From NCBI RefSeq assembly GCF_000428045.1, contig NZ_ATZE01000003.1:219046-265346 (forward strand): DNA of 46,301 nt, written 5' to 3'. Below the pieces are notes generated by a model. That model was not told the origin of the DNA. It saw nothing but the letters and a program-made list of their open reading frames with translations, and searched no databases. A program made the translations under genes and the position numbers. Positions 22,940 through 32,970 of the stretch are shown piece by piece. Origin of the DNA: Sedimenticola selenatireducens DSM 17993. Its GTDB lineage: Bacteria; Pseudomonadota; Gammaproteobacteria; Chromatiales; Chromatiaceae. Positions within the stretch are counted from its first letter, which is position 1. Every line of letters begins with the position of its first letter.

Positions 22940-24196
22940 TTAATCATGAGATTTGGACCATTTAATGAATTCCGCTTGCGGCATCGGTCTGGCGATATGG
23001 TAGCCCTGTATGATGTCACAGCCAAGCTCAATCAGCTGTTGCTGCGTCAGTGCTGTCTCCACACCCTCGGCAACGATATCCAGCCGCAGTTTTCTGGCCA
23101 TCTGGACAATGGTACTGACGATGTGCCGGTCCAGGTCATTGTCCAGGATATTTACAATGAAGGAGCGGTCAATCTTCAGCTCATCGGCCGGTAGCTGTTT
23201 GAAGTAGGCGAGAGAAGAGTAGCCGGTGCCGAAATCGTCAATGGAGATGCGTATGCCGTAGGACTGCAGCCTTTTCAGTATGTCCGCACTGAGGGCGATG
23301 TCCTTCATCAGTGACCCTTCCGTGATCTCCAGGGTCAATAGCTCAGGAGGCGTGTCCCAGATGCCGATGGCACCGAGTACCGATTTGATAAATCGCTCAT
23401 CGGTCAGATCCAGGGCCGAAATATTTACCGCGACAGAAAGGCTGCTGGCCGGTTGCCCCCACTCTATGCGTTCCCGCAGGGCGGTATTGATACACCACCA
23501 GGTCAGTTTCGGCATGATGCCCATGTTTTCCGCCACCGGGATAAACCGGTCTGGAGGGATCATGCCGTGAACCGGATGCCGCCAGCGCATCAGTGCTTCC
23601 GCACCCAGCAGACGACCATCGCGGGCTGATATCTTTGGCTGGTAGTGAAGGCTCAGCTGATTATTGGCGATGGCGTTGTCCAGATCACCTTCGATATCCC
23701 AGTCGGTGACAATCGACTCCAGGTCGTCATGGCTGTAAATCTGATAGGGTGTCTGGGTGATTTCCGACGCCAGGCTGGCAATCTCGGCATAACGTAACAG
23801 CTGTTCAGGGTCGCTAGTGTGTTCCGGTGACAGCGCCATGCCGATGGAAAAGGGGAATTTGCGGTCTTTTTTGCTGATCTCGATGGGTGTACCGAGAATG
23901 TCCGCCAGCTTGTTGGCGGCCAGCACGGCGTGACCGCGGTTCTGCAGTCCAGAAATCAGCACGGCCAGCTCAAACCGCCCGGGTCGCAGTATGCGGTCAT
24001 CAGGGCGAATCGCACATTCCAGTTGCTGGATCAGGTCATGCATGATCTGCTCTGAAAGCCGGGAGCCGAAGATGTTGCCAATGCGTCTCAGGCCATGCAG
24101 GCTGATCAGCATCAGTGCACTATTCGCCGTTGCCGATGTGGTCAGCTTGCCCAGCTGGTCAAGCAGTTGCAGGGGAGGTGAGATGGATGGTTCCAC
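22940..24196 (-). CDS. EAL-domain c-di-GMP phosphodiesterase with degenerate GGDEF domain
   Basis: A 418-residue protein without membrane segments. Residues about 20-155 look like a GGDEF fold, but the active-site motif reads GRFEL, so it cannot make c-di-GMP. The EAL domain from about 170 is complete: GAEALMRWRHP (Glu200), VNISALDL, EITEGSLM, DDFGTGYSSL, KIDRSF and EGVET, so it should be an active phosphodiesterase. It lies 11 bases after the degenerate HD-GYP gene and 36 before the other HD-GYP gene, all on the minus strand, so the three are probably cotranscribed. Confidence 0.92.
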   Translation of the reverse strand: MEPSISPPLQLLDQLGKLTTSATANSALMLISLHGLRRIGNIFGSRLSEQIMHDLIQQLECAIRPDDRILRPGRFELAVLISGLQNRGHAVLAANKLADILGTPIEISKKDRKFPFSIGMALSPEHTSDPEQLLRYAEIASLASEITQTPYQIYSHDDLESIVTDWDIEGDLDNAIANNQLSLHYQPKISARDGRLLGAEALMRWRHPVHGMIPPDRFIPVAENMGIMPKLTWWCINTALRERIEWGQPASSLSVAVNISALDLTDERFIKSVLGAIGIWDTPPELLTLEITEGSLMKDIALSADILKRLQSYGIRISIDDFGTGYSSLAYFKQLPADELKIDRSFIVNILDNDLDRHIVSTIVQMARKLRLDIVAEGVETALTQQQLIELGCDIIQGYHIARPMPQAEFIKWSKSHD

Positions 24197-24207
24197 GAAA
24201 CTCCGGC

Positions 24208-25455
24208 TTAAAAGTAGTAGAGGCTTTGATCCAGTGCATAGGCACCCGGTGGCAGTCCTCTGGCAATAGTGAGTGTGTCGGCATGGTCGTCCTCCAGGCC
24301 GGCGCGCAGATCGACTTCATAAAACTCGTCCAATAGCTGCTTGTCCCCGTCGAGCAGGATCATGACCTGTGGCCGCAGGCGGAAATGTTCGTTCTGGCTG
24401 ATCACCACGCCGACCGTGCCGTCACTCAGTTGCACCAGACTGCCGACCGGATAGATGCCCACCACCTGGATGAACTGTTCCACCAGTTCAGTCTGGAAAT
24501 CGATGCCGCGCCATTGGTACAGGTTCTCGATCGCCTCGTAGGCGGGTATCGGCTTGCAATAGGGGCGATAGGATGTGATGGCATCATAGGCATCCACGAT
24601 TCCGGCGATACGTCCGAACAGCGGTATCTGATTGCCTGTCAGACCCAGGGGATAGCCGCTGCCGTTGTGCCGTTCATGATGGGTGCGAATCATCTCAAGC
24701 ACCAGCTTCTCCACGCCGCTGGTCTGTTTTATCAGATCGAGTCCGAACAGCACATGCTGTTTCACCGTCTCGAACTCTTCACTGGTCAGGCGGCGCGTGG
24801 AGTTCAGCAGATCCCTGGGCAGTTTGGTCTTACAGATATCAAACAGAAAACAGCCGGTTGCCAATGAGTTGAGCTGGGATACCGGCAAACCCAGGTGACG
24901 ACCGAAGGCGACGGCCCAGACCGAACAACTGAGTGCATGGTGATAGCTGTAGCTGTCCAGGCTTTTCAGGTGGGTTAGCCAGATGTAGGCATCCGGGTTG
25001 CGCACGATGCTCTCCACCATGGGTTCGATGGCGCTTTTCAGCACCGGCAGACTGATCTGACGGTCGTGTTCGGCATCGTGCAGCAGGGTCTGGTAGGTGG
25101 TTTCCACCTCCGTATAGTGGGATTGGGCGCTGGCTATCTCCTCCTCCCGGGAGGCGGTTTTCTTGTAGGGTATTCGGCTGCGCCGGGTCAGTTCATAGAT
25201 CTGTGCCGCATCGGATGCCTGGTTGATGTGTTCGTTCTGGCTTAGGATCTGCTTGGAGATCGAGTTTATTTTGCTCTTGATGACATCCACATAGACCCAG
25301 TCGCAGAACTGTTGCAGCCCTAGCCGGTCTTCTGCGGATCTGATGTGGAATCCCTGGATGGGGTAAGGCGTTTCCAGCCAGGGGCGATCGAGACCGGATA
25401 CGAACATACCCGGTTGCAGGTCACTGACTCGGACTTTAAGAACGGTTATCGGCAT
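24208..25455 (-). CDS. DUF3391/HD-GYP protein with broken HD pair
   Basis: A 415-residue protein. The N-terminus (ITVLKVRVSDLQPGMFVSGLDRPW) is the DUF3391 domain usual in this HD-GYP subclass. The HD-GYP domain keeps YSYHHALSCSVW, HHERHNGSGYP (259-269) and VDAYDAITSYRPY, but the HD pair reads FLFDICKTKLP, with Phe205 in place of His. Loss of the His should weaken or abolish metal binding, so it may sense c-di-GMP or have another role. I chose ATG 25455; a TTG four codons earlier is possible. First gene of the three-gene c-di-GMP run. Confidence 0.88.
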   Translation of the reverse strand: MPITVLKVRVSDLQPGMFVSGLDRPWLETPYPIQGFHIRSAEDRLGLQQFCDWVYVDVIKSKINSISKQILSQNEHINQASDAAQIYELTRRSRIPYKKTASREEEIASAQSHYTEVETTYQTLLHDAEHDRQISLPVLKSAIEPMVESIVRNPDAYIWLTHLKSLDSYSYHHALSCSVWAVAFGRHLGLPVSQLNSLATGCFLFDICKTKLPRDLLNSTRRLTSEEFETVKQHVLFGLDLIKQTSGVEKLVLEMIRTHHERHNGSGYPLGLTGNQIPLFGRIAGIVDAYDAITSYRPYCKPIPAYEAIENLYQWRGIDFQTELVEQFIQVVGIYPVGSLVQLSDGTVGVVISQNEHFRLRPQVMILLDGDKQLLDEFYEVDLRAGLEDDHADTLTIARGLPPGAYALDQSLYYF

Positions 25456-25671
25456 TGAGCTGCACAAGCCTGATGGAGTTTACCTAAACAGTATCCAGGG
25501 CACATGCCCCGGGGGTTTCGTGTGACACGTCAGCGCATCGCTACGGTATCGGTCATCTTAACAACGAAGCCGGTTCCGCTCACGTATTTCAAGTCGGCTA
25601 TCTTGATCAGAACTTTATTCGCCATCCCTGTGCCGCGAATTTCATCCAGTATACAACATGCTCCAATTCAT

Positions 25672-26583
25672 TTATGACCAGAGGTCGGTGCTGAGGTATC
25701 GCTCACCAGTATCCGGCAGCATGGCCAGGATGATCTTGCCGCGAAATGCCTCTTCCCGGGCCGCTTTTATCATACCGGCCACCGCGGCGCCGGATGAGAT
25801 GCCAGCGAAGATGCCCTCATGTTGCGCCAGGCGGCGGGTGGTGTCATAGGCCTCGTCAGTGGTGATCTGAAATATCCGGTTGTAGATTTTTGTGTCCAGG
25901 ATATCCGGAATAAATCCGGGAGCGGTGCCCATTATCTTGTGTTTACAGGCAATACCTTGCGAGAGGATTGGTGAATCAGCCGGTTCGGTGGCGATAATCT
26001 GGATCTCCGGATTGTGCCGGCGCATATACTTGCCGATGCCGGAGATGGTGCCGCCGGTCCCGGTGGTGCAGACAATGGCGTCGAGCCGAGTGCCGAAGTC
26101 GGCCCAGATCTCGTCTGCCGTGCCCTTGTGGGCGTTGGGATTGTCTGGATTGAAGTGCTGTCCGACAAAAAACCAGCCATTTTTCGCGGCCAGTTTTTTG
26201 GCCTCTTCAATGGCCCCTTTGGTGCCTTTTTCCGCCGGTGTCAGCACCAGTTTTCCACCAAATGCACGCAGAATGGTTTTGCGTTCCTCGCTCATATCCT
26301 CGGCCATCACGAATACCGAAGGGTAACCTTTCTGGGCCGCAATCATCGCCAGGCCGATACCGGTGTTTCCGGAGGTGGGTTCGATAATGGTGTCGCCGGG
26401 CTTCAGTTCACCGCGCTGCTCCGCGCATTCGATCATGTTCAGGGCAGGCCGATCTTTGACCGAGCCGGCAGGGTTGAAGCTCTCCAGCTTGACCCAGAGT
26501 TCAGCGGCCAAGGTATCGGGGAACCTGTTCAGGCGAATCACGGGTGTGTTGCCAATAGTCTGCAGTATATTGTCGTATTTCAT
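25672..26583 (-). CDS. cysK: Cysteine synthase A (O-acetylserine sulfhydrylase)
   Basis: A 303-residue PLP enzyme that makes L-cysteine from O-acetylserine and sulfide. The PLP Lys is in NPAGSVKDRPA (about 38-48), the substrate loop is EPTSGNTGIGLAM, the phosphate-binding turn is TTGTGGTISG, and the C-terminus carries ISSGAAVAG and PDTGERYLST. Length and motifs fit CysK better than CysM. It stands alone between the c-di-GMP genes and the HDOD gene; no strong Shine-Dalgarno is seen. Confidence 0.95.
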   Translation of the reverse strand: MKYDNILQTIGNTPVIRLNRFPDTLAAELWVKLESFNPAGSVKDRPALNMIECAEQRGELKPGDTIIEPTSGNTGIGLAMIAAQKGYPSVFVMAEDMSEERKTILRAFGGKLVLTPAEKGTKGAIEEAKKLAAKNGWFFVGQHFNPDNPNAHKGTADEIWADFGTRLDAIVCTTGTGGTISGIGKYMRRHNPEIQIIATEPADSPILSQGIACKHKIMGTAPGFIPDILDTKIYNRIFQITTDEAYDTTRRLAQHEGIFAGISSGAAVAGMIKAAREEAFRGKIILAMLPDTGERYLSTDLWS

Positions 26584-26843
26584 CAGGGTTGCCGGCTGTT
26601 ATCGGGCCGGAGATGATAGCTTATTTCCTGTTTCTCTGCTCCTGGAGCCAGGCATGCGCCCAGAAATAGGCAGTTGTGCGGCAAGGCTGACAAGTAAGGT
26701 CGCGGGTTTCTACAGGGTAAGGGGTAGCATTGGCTGCTATATTTTCAGGCAGAATAAAAAAATGCGATCATCCGCACACCGGATATACCGCGGCTGGCCG
26801 ATACCTTTCGATAGGAACCCAGAAATAAGAACAGGAGAGAAAC

Positions 26844-27728
26844 ATGTCAATGAGTAGCGGCACGCATCCTCATGCGCTCCACACTGCCGAACAGTTGGTG
26901 CAGGATTCCCTGACCCTGATCTCCCTGCCGGCCGCCTACACCCGTCTGCAGGAGGTAATGGCCTCGGAGGACAGCAGCATGAAAGATGTAGCGGATGTCG
27001 TCTCCCTGGACCCGGCCCTGGCCGCCCGGCTGCTGCGGATTGCCAACAGCGCCTATTACGGTCTGCCCTCTCAGGTGGAGACCATCACCCGGGCAGTGAA
27101 TATTCTCGGTACCCAGCAGATTCACGATCTGGCCCTGGCTACCAGTGTGGCCCAGGCGTTTGAAGGGCTGCCCAATGATCTGATGGATATGAGCACATTC
27201 TGGTATCGCAGCGTGATGTGTGGATTCCTTGCCCGCGAGCTGGCCAGCTCATGTGACATGCGCGAAACCGAGAGCCTGTTTGTGCGCGGTCTGTTGCTGG
27301 ATATAGGCCACCTGATTCTCTACAGCCGATTCCCGGAAGCGTGCCGCCAGGCACTGGCGGAGTCTGGTGATGATCTGCTGGGGTTCTATCGTCTGGAGCG
27401 CCAGTTGATCGGTTGTGACGCCAATGAGCTAGGTACCCAGCTGATGAAGGCCTGGAAACTGCCCCAGAGCTTTGTTGACACATTCGCCTGCCTGCAGCAT
27501 CCGGAAGAGGGGCAGTCGATGGCAAAACAGGCCGCTATTCTGCATCTTGCCGCCTGGATTACTCACGGCCTGAACACCGATCTGCTGATGGAGCAGATAT
27601 TTGAAAAAATTGCCGCCCCTGCCTGGGATCTGACCGGTCTCAGCCAGCGCCAAGTGGTGGAGGTGACCGATACCGTCTCCGGCGAGATGATCGAGGCGAT
27701 GTACCGGATTTTCGCCGTGGCCGAGTAA
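26844..27728 (+). CDS. HDOD-domain signalling protein
   Basis: A 294-residue cytoplasmic HDOD protein. Residues about 22-225 hold the domain: LISLPAAYTRLQEVM, VSLDPALAARLLRIANSAYYG, ITRAVNILGTQQIHDLALATSVAQAF and FVRGLLLDIGHLILYSRFPE. HDOD domains resemble HD phosphohydrolases but lack the full metal-binding set and act as signalling or scaffold modules. AGGAGA precedes the ATG. It is monocistronic and convergent with trpD. Its closeness to the c-di-GMP genes may be functional, but that is a guess. Confidence 0.92.
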   Translation: MSMSSGTHPHALHTAEQLVQDSLTLISLPAAYTRLQEVMASEDSSMKDVADVVSLDPALAARLLRIANSAYYGLPSQVETITRAVNILGTQQIHDLALATSVAQAFEGLPNDLMDMSTFWYRSVMCGFLARELASSCDMRETESLFVRGLLLDIGHLILYSRFPEACRQALAESGDDLLGFYRLERQLIGCDANELGTQLMKAWKLPQSFVDTFACLQHPEEGQSMAKQAAILHLAAWITHGLNTDLLMEQIFEKIAAPAWDLTGLSQRQVVEVTDTVSGEMIEAMYRIFAVAE

Positions 27729-27749
27729 CGTCTCGTGTCGAAAATTGCC

Positions 27750-27859
27750 CTGCAGGAGCGGCCACTCCTGGCATCCTGCCTCCCGTGGCATTAGCACTTC
27801 CATGTGCGTCGCGCTTCGCCGCGATATCGGCCCGGGGGCGGGCCTCCTACAGGTGAAAC
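27750..27859. repeat. REP-like palindromic region between convergent genes
   Basis: The gap between the HDOD gene and trpD contains several G+C-rich stems, the clearest being GGCCCG (27829-27834), loop GGGG, CGGGCC (27839-27844), followed by CTCCTAC as in the 'gtaggag' class of intergenic palindromic repeats. It may end transcription from both sides, but no T-run is present. Confidence 0.45.
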
Positions 27860-28882
27860 TCAGTCGAAACTCTGGGTCAGGATCACCAGTCGGTCGAGGC
27901 GGTTTCTGGCCTCGCCGCTGGCGATTGCCTGTCCGGCCCGCTCCACCCCTGCCTGCAGGGTATTTGTCACACCGGCCGTGTAGATGGCGGCGCCGGCGTT
28001 GAGCTGCACGATATCCCGCGCCGGTCCGGCCTGGTTGTCCAGCACGTCGCGGATAATGCTCAGGCTGGCTGTCGCATCCGCTGCCTTCAGTTGGTCGATG
28101 GAAGTGCGCTTTAGACCGAAATCCTCCGGCTGGATGCTGAAGCGGCGTACCTGCCCCTGTTTCAGTTCCGCCACCTCGGTGCGATCACCGATACTGATTT
28201 CATCCAGGCCGTCCCGGGAATGGACCACCATCACGTGGCGGCTGCCCAGTTTCTGCAGCACCTCGGCCATCGGCTCCAGCAGTTCTTCACTGAACACCCC
28301 GAGCAACTGATTGGGTACGCCGGCAGGGTTGGTCAGGGGGCCCAGCACGTTAAAAATGGTGCGCGTGCCCATCTCCCGGCGCGGGCCGATGGCGTGTTTC
28401 ATGGCGCTGTGGTGACCCGGGGCGAACATGAAACCGACCCCTACCTGGCGCACGCACTGTTCCACCTGCTGCGGGGTCAGGTCGAGCCGGATGCCGGCGG
28501 CCTCCAGGGCATCGGCGGCGCCGGATTTGCTGGAGACCGAGCGGTTGCCGTGCTTGGCGACGTTGCAGCCTGCCGCGGCGGCGACGAACATGGAGGCGGT
28601 GGAGATGTTGAAAGTGCCGGAGCAGTCGCCGCCGGTGCCAACGATGTCCACGGTGTGGGGCAGATCGCCGATGTTGACACCGCTGGCCAGTTCCCGCATC
28701 ACCGCGGCAGCGGCGGCAATCTCGCTGACTGACTCCCCTTTCATGCGCAGCCCGATCAGAAAGCCGCCAATCTGTGCCGGGGTGGCGCCACCGGTCATGA
28801 TAGTGCGCATGACGCTGGTCATCTCTTCGGTCGAAAGGTCCTTGTGGGCCAGTACCTGATTGATCGCCTGTGGCATCTCCAT
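27860..28882 (-). CDS. trpD: Anthranilate phosphoribosyltransferase
   Basis: A 340-residue enzyme that joins anthranilate and PRPP in tryptophan synthesis. The PRPP-binding motif [17 protein letters not shown] (about 80-96) and the anthranilate loop [18 protein letters not shown] are intact, as is [20 protein letters not shown]. It is the last gene of rpe-gph-trpE-trpG-trpD on the minus strand. Unlike in many gammaproteobacteria, trpC does not follow; the HDOD gene and a REP-like region take that place. Confidence 0.97.
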   Translation of the reverse strand: MEMPQAINQVLAHKDLSTEEMTSVMRTIMTGGATPAQIGGFLIGLRMKGESVSEIAAAAAVMRELASGVNIGDLPHTVDIVGTGGDCSGTFNISTASMFVAAAAGCNVAKHGNRSVSSKSGAADALEAAGIRLDLTPQQVEQCVRQVGVGFMFAPGHHSAMKHAIGPRREMGTRTIFNVLGPLTNPAGVPNQLLGVFSEELLEPMAEVLQKLGSRHVMVVHSRDGLDEISIGDRTEVAELKQGQVRRFSIQPEDFGLKRTSIDQLKAADATASLSIIRDVLDNQAGPARDIVQLNAGAAIYTAGVTNTLQAGVERAGQAIASGEARNRLDRLVILTQSFD

Positions 28883-28949
28883 AGCGTTTCCCCTCGATTT
28901 TAACTGTGCGTCCCGTTATCTGGGTGAGTTTGTCCTAAAGCCTCATTTC

Positions 28950-29062
28950 AACCGCTAAGTACGCAAAGAACGCGATGGAAAACAATGAGTTGTATTCCCT
29001 TGATCTTTCGCCCGCCGGGCAAGCCATTGCATTTCTTTGAGTTCTTTGTGCTCTTCGCGGTT
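28950..29062. repeat. Small MITE-like element with imperfect terminal inverted repeats
   Basis: The left end starts AACCGCTAAG and continues with TACGCAAAGAACGC; the right end read on the minus strand starts AACCGCGAAG and continues with AGCACAAAGAACTC. About 18 of 24 positions match. The 113-base unit sits between trpG and trpD and holds no gene. Sequences of this AACCGC...GCAAAGAACGC kind are common dispersed repeats in environmental proteobacteria. Confidence 0.6.
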
Positions 29063-29110
29063 CAATAGAGGCATTTAAGTTTATTGATCTCTCGCGAGAA
29101 TAATTCACGT

Positions 29111-29692
29111 TTATTTACCAGCCAAAAAATTGCGCAGCAGATCGTGCCCGTGTTCGGACAGGATGGATTCCGGGTGATACTGCACCCCCTGCACGTTCAT
29201 TTCACGATGTCGGACGCCCATGATCTCGTCCATCTCCCCGGCCGCATCCTGGGTCCAGGCGGTGATCTCCAGGCAGTCCGGCAGGCTCTTCCGGTCGATC
29301 ACCAGCGAGTGATAACGGGTGGCGGTGTAGGGGTCGTTCAGGCCATTGAAAATGCCGACATTGGCATGATAGATGAGCGAGGTCTTGCCGTGCATCACCT
29401 CGCGGGCGTGGACAATCCGGCCGCCGAATGCCTGGCCGATCGACTGGTGTCCCAGACAGACCCCGAGGATCGGGATCTGTCCGGCGAAGCGCTGAATGGC
29501 GGCCACCGAGACACCCGCCTCGTTAGGAGTGCAGGGGCCGGGTGAAATGACGATCTGCGCCGGTTTCAGTGCCGCAATCTCCTCCAGGGTGATACCGTCG
29601 TTGCGGTAGACCCGCACGTCCGCCCCCAGCTCGCCGAAATACTGCACCAGGTTATAAGTGAAGGAGTCATAGTTGTCGATCATCAGTAACAC
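29111..29692 (-). CDS. trpG: Anthranilate synthase, glutamine amidotransferase subunit
   Basis: A 193-residue class I glutamine amidotransferase that supplies ammonia to Trp[23 protein letters not shown] at the N-terminus, the nucleophile Cys in [16 protein letters not shown] and the His/Glu in QYHPESI make a complete triad. I chose GTG 29692 because GGGGAGA lies seven bases upstream, inside the end of trpE, and the usual [11 protein letters not shown]-terminus follows; ATG 29683 is the alternative. It starts two bases after the trpE stop. It may also serve as PabA. Confidence 0.95.
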   Translation of the reverse strand: MLLMIDNYDSFTYNLVQYFGELGADVRVYRNDGITLEEIAALKPAQIVISPGPCTPNEAGVSVAAIQRFAGQIPILGVCLGHQSIGQAFGGRIVHAREVMHGKTSLIYHANVGIFNGLNDPYTATRYHSLVIDRKSLPDCLEITAWTQDAAGEMDEIMGVRHREMNVQGVQYHPESILSEHGHDLLRNFLAGK

Positions 29693-29694
29693 GG

Positions 29695-31188
29695 TTATGT
29701 CTCCCCGCAACTGCTGTTTTCCAGGCCGGCCTCGGCCAGTGCGACGGCGCGAAATACTGCCCGCCCCTTGTTCATGGTCTCGTCCCACTCCAGCTGCGGC
29801 TGCGAGTCGGCGACCACTCCTGCGCCGGCCTGGATGTGCAGCTGTTTGTCCTTGATGACAGCGGTACGGATAGCAATGGCCGTGTCCATGTTGCCGTTCC
29901 AGGAGAGATAGCCGACAGCGCCGGAATAGATGCCGCGCTTGACCGGTTCCAGCTCGTCAATAATCTCCATGGCGCGGATCTTGGGCGCCCCGCTCACGGT
30001 GCCGGCCGGGAAGGTGGCGCGCAGCACATCGATGGCGTTCATCCCCTCCTTCAGTTGACCGGTGACATTGGAGACGATGTGCATGACATGGGAGTAGCGC
30101 TCGACGATCATCTTGTCGGTCAGTTTGACGCTGCCGGTTTTTGCCACCCGTCCGGCGTCATTGCGGCCGAGGTCGATCAGCATCAGATGTTCCGCCAGCT
30201 CTTTCGGGTCGGCCAGCAGCTCTTGCTCCAGGGCCAGATCCTCTGCCTCGGTTTTGCCCCGGGGCCGAGTGCCGGCGATCGGGCGTACCGTCACTTCGCC
30301 ATCCTCCAGCCGGGTCAGGATCTCCGGTGAGGAGCCGACGATGTGGAACTCATCCAGGTTGTAGAAATACATGTAGGGGCTGGGGTTGAGTCCGCGCAGC
30401 GCCCGGTAGAGATCCAGGGGCTGGGCGTGGTAAGGGATGGAGAGGCGCTGGGAGATCACGGTCTGCATGCAGTCACCGTCCAGGATGTATCCCTTGATCC
30501 GTTCCACCGCCTGCTTGAATCCCTGCTCGGTGAATCCGGAGATGAAATCGGCCTCATTGATACGGCGGCGTGGACTGGCTGGCTGATCCGGCAGGCACTC
30601 GCGCATCCGCTCGACCACTGTGCGTAGCCGTTTGCGGCCTGATTCAAAGGTGCCGCCGCTGGTCGGGTCCACGTGCACGATCACGTACAGGCGACCGCGC
30701 AGATTATCAAACACCACCACCTCGTCAGATACCAGCAGCAGGATGTCCGGGGTACCTATACCGTCCGGATTGGGGCAGTGCGCCAGTTTCGGTTCGATAT
30801 AACGAATGGTGTCATAACCAAAGTAGCCTACCAGGCCGCCGGTGAAGCGGGGCAGGTCGGGATGACTGGCGACCCGGTAACGCTGCTGGAAAGATTCGAT
30901 AAATGCCAGTGGGTCTTCGACCTCATGGGATTCCGCTATGGTGCCATCGGTCTCGATAGTGATGCCGTGTCCGGTCACCCGCAGCAGCGTGCGGCAGGGG
31001 AGTCCGATGATGGAGTAGCGGCCCCACTTCTCACCGCCCTGCACCGACTCCAGCAGATAGGAGTTGGGGGCATTGGCCAGTTTCAGATAGACGCTTAACG
31101 GTGTGTCCAGGTCGGCCAGCACCTCACACATGAGTGGGATGCGGTTGTGGCCCTGGGCGGCCAGCTGTTCAAATTGTTCTGGAGTCAT
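29695..31188 (-). CDS. trpE: Anthranilate synthase component I
   Basis: A 497-residue chorismate-using enzyme that makes anthranilate with TrpG. The N-terminal regulatory region keeps the tryptophan-binding LLES motif ([19 protein letters not shown]), so feedback inhibition by tryptophan is expected. The catalytic half has [43 protein letters not shown] and [24 protein letters not shown] 31188 is preferred to GTG 31200 because GGAG lies six bases upstream. About 200 bases separate it from gph; I searched that leader for Trp codons or an attenuator and saw none. Confidence 0.97.
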   Translation of the reverse strand: MTPEQFEQLAAQGHNRIPLMCEVLADLDTPLSVYLKLANAPNSYLLESVQGGEKWGRYSIIGLPCRTLLRVTGHGITIETDGTIAESHEVEDPLAFIESFQQRYRVASHPDLPRFTGGLVGYFGYDTIRYIEPKLAHCPNPDGIGTPDILLLVSDEVVVFDNLRGRLYVIVHVDPTSGGTFESGRKRLRTVVERMRECLPDQPASPRRRINEADFISGFTEQGFKQAVERIKGYILDGDCMQTVISQRLSIPYHAQPLDLYRALRGLNPSPYMYFYNLDEFHIVGSSPEILTRLEDGEVTVRPIAGTRPRGKTEAEDLALEQELLADPKELAEHLMLIDLGRNDAGRVAKTGSVKLTDKMIVERYSHVMHIVSNVTGQLKEGMNAIDVLRATFPAGTVSGAPKIRAMEIIDELEPVKRGIYSGAVGYLSWNGNMDTAIAIRTAVIKDKQLHIQAGAGVVADSQPQLEWDETMNKGRAVFRAVALAEAGLENSSCGET

Positions 31189-31394
31189 TTGCCTCTCCAC
31201 ACGAGCAAAACATAAAGACAGGGATAGGGGGGCGCGGTATCACCAACGCCATCGTGTTCCTGTCTTGTCTGTTTCGTGGTGGAGCATGCGGAAGGGTTTG
31301 TTGCCGTCTGATTTGTGGGGGCTAAGATAATCGATTACGGCACAAGTATCCAGTTTGATTGTAATCGGGGCGGATCACGCGCCTCTCGCTGTAA

Positions 31395-32075
31395 TCATTC
31401 AAACAGGCCTTCGAGCTGTTCCAGTGAATCAATAACCGCATCCGGAGCCGAGTCCCGGATGTCCAGGCCGTGATTGTAGCCATAGGGCACACAGACAATA
31501 TCAAATCCTGCCGCCCGTGCAGCCTTCACATCATTGGAGGAGTCGCCAACCATGAGGGACTCGGCCGGACTGAGGCCGAAATGTTCGGCGCTGTGCAGCA
31601 GCGGCAGCGGGTCGGGCTTTTTTCGTGGCAGGGTGTTGCCGCTGGTGATCAGGCTGAAATAGTCGTAAACACCCAGGGCCTGCAGCAGCGGGCGGGTGAA
31701 CTGATCGGCCTTGTTAGTGACGCAGGCCAGGGTGTAGCCGGCACTTTTCAGTTGCTCCAGTGCGGACTTTACCCCGGGATAGAGCTGTGAGCGCTGGCCG
31801 TTATGGCGGCTGTATAGATCCATGAACAGGGGCAGCGCCTGCGTGTAATCGGCCGTGTCGGGTTCCCCGTCCAGTTGCCCGATCAGCGCCCGCTTTACCA
31901 GGCGTTCCACGCCGTTGCCGACCCACTCCCTGACCCGGGATTCGCCCCAGGCCGGGCGACCGATCTGGGTCATCATGCCGTCAATGCAGTGCGCCAGGTC
32001 AGGCACGCTATCCACCAGGGTGCCGTCCAGATCAAACAGGATCAGCCGTGGCTTTTTCACCAGTCCCGCGCTCAT
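31395..32075 (-). CDS. gph: Phosphoglycolate phosphatase
   Basis: A 226-residue HAD-superfamily phosphatase. The nucleophile motif is [17 protein letters not shown] at about 11-27, motif II is [10 protein letters not shown], the Lys is in [11 protein letters not shown], and motif III is [17 protein letters not shown]. It removes phosphate from 2-phosphoglycolate, which arises from DNA repair or, in autotrophs, from Rubisco oxygenation. Its start overlaps the rpe stop by four bases (ATGA). Confidence 0.94.
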   Translation of the reverse strand: MSAGLVKKPRLILFDLDGTLVDSVPDLAHCIDGMMTQIGRPAWGESRVREWVGNGVERLVKRALIGQLDGEPDTADYTQALPLFMDLYSRHNGQRSQLYPGVKSALEQLKSAGYTLACVTNKADQFTRPLLQALGVYDYFSLITSGNTLPRKKPDPLPLLHSAEHFGLSPAESLMVGDSSNDVKAARAAGFDIVCVPYGYNHGLDIRDSAPDAVIDSLEQLEGLFE

Positions 32076-32758
32076 GCCTTGGCCAGCTCCTCGCGCATCT
32101 GACCAATAATGCTGTCGTAGCGGTGCGGATCGGATGCCTGAGCGTTACCAAAGATACCGGAGCCGGCTACAAAGGTGTCGGCGCCGGCGGCGGCAATCTC
32201 GCGGATGTTGTCGGCCTTCACGCCGCCATCGATCTCCAGTCGAATGTCCCGGCCCGATGCGTCGATCAGTTGGCGGCAGGCGCGCAGTTTATCCAGCGCA
32301 CCGGGTATGAAACTCTGCCCGCCAAAGCCGGGGTTGACCGACATGATCAGGATCATATCGATCTTGTCCAGCACATAGTCCAGGTGGCTTAGAGGGGTGG
32401 CCGGATTGAACACCAGTCCCGACTTGCAGCCATGATCGCGAATCAGCTGCAGTGAGCGGTCCACGTGCTCGCTCGCTTCCGGATGGAAGGTGATGTAAGT
32501 GGCGCCGGCCTTGGCGAAGTCAGGAATAATCCGGTCCACCGGCTTTACCATCATGTGGACATCGATATCAGCCGTCACCCCGTGTTTGCGCAGGGCTTCA
32601 CACACCAGCGGACCGATTGTAAGGTTGGGTACATAGTGGTTATCCATGACGTCAAAATGCACAATGTCTGCACCGGCTGCCAGAACACTGTCGACCTCTT
32701 CGCCCAGTCTGGCAAAGTCGGCGGAGAGGATAGATGGCGCTATTTTGTAATCGGTCAT
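32072..32758 (-). CDS. rpe: Ribulose-phosphate 3-epimerase
   Basis: A 228-residue TIM-barrel enzyme that interconverts ribulose 5-phosphate and xylulose 5-phosphate. [49 protein letters not shown] (reading IDVHMMV) and [20 protein letters not shown] carry the metal and catalytic residues, and EIDGGVK and FVAGSGIFG end the barrel. ATG 32758 has GGGAGAA upstream; the longer frame to 32830 is not family-like. First gene of the rpe-gph-trpEGD block. Confidence 0.96.
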   Translation of the reverse strand: MTDYKIAPSILSADFARLGEEVDSVLAAGADIVHFDVMDNHYVPNLTIGPLVCEALRKHGVTADIDVHMMVKPVDRIIPDFAKAGATYITFHPEASEHVDRSLQLIRDHGCKSGLVFNPATPLSHLDYVLDKIDMILIMSVNPGFGGQSFIPGALDKLRACRQLIDASGRDIRLEIDGGVKADNIREIAAAGADTFVAGSGIFGNAQASDPHRYDSIIGQMREELAKA

Positions 32759-32970
32759 GGAACTTCTCCCGTTTGGCCGTGGCGGCCTATGAAATTGTGA
32801 ATGGGGGCACTCTACCGCAAGCGCCGGCACTTTTCACCTGCAAATTTTGTAAGATATTGATTGAGAAGAGTTATTTATGGTGCCCATAAAATTATCTTAA
32901 GAATCCATTGGGGGTGTGGTCGACTACAGGTACGCTCTCCCTGGTACTGAGAAAAACAAACGGAGGTAAT

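Noticed and set aside
31201-31394. Tryptophan attenuator/leader peptide before trpE
   Set aside because: I looked for a short frame with Trp codons followed by alternative stems on the minus strand and found none.
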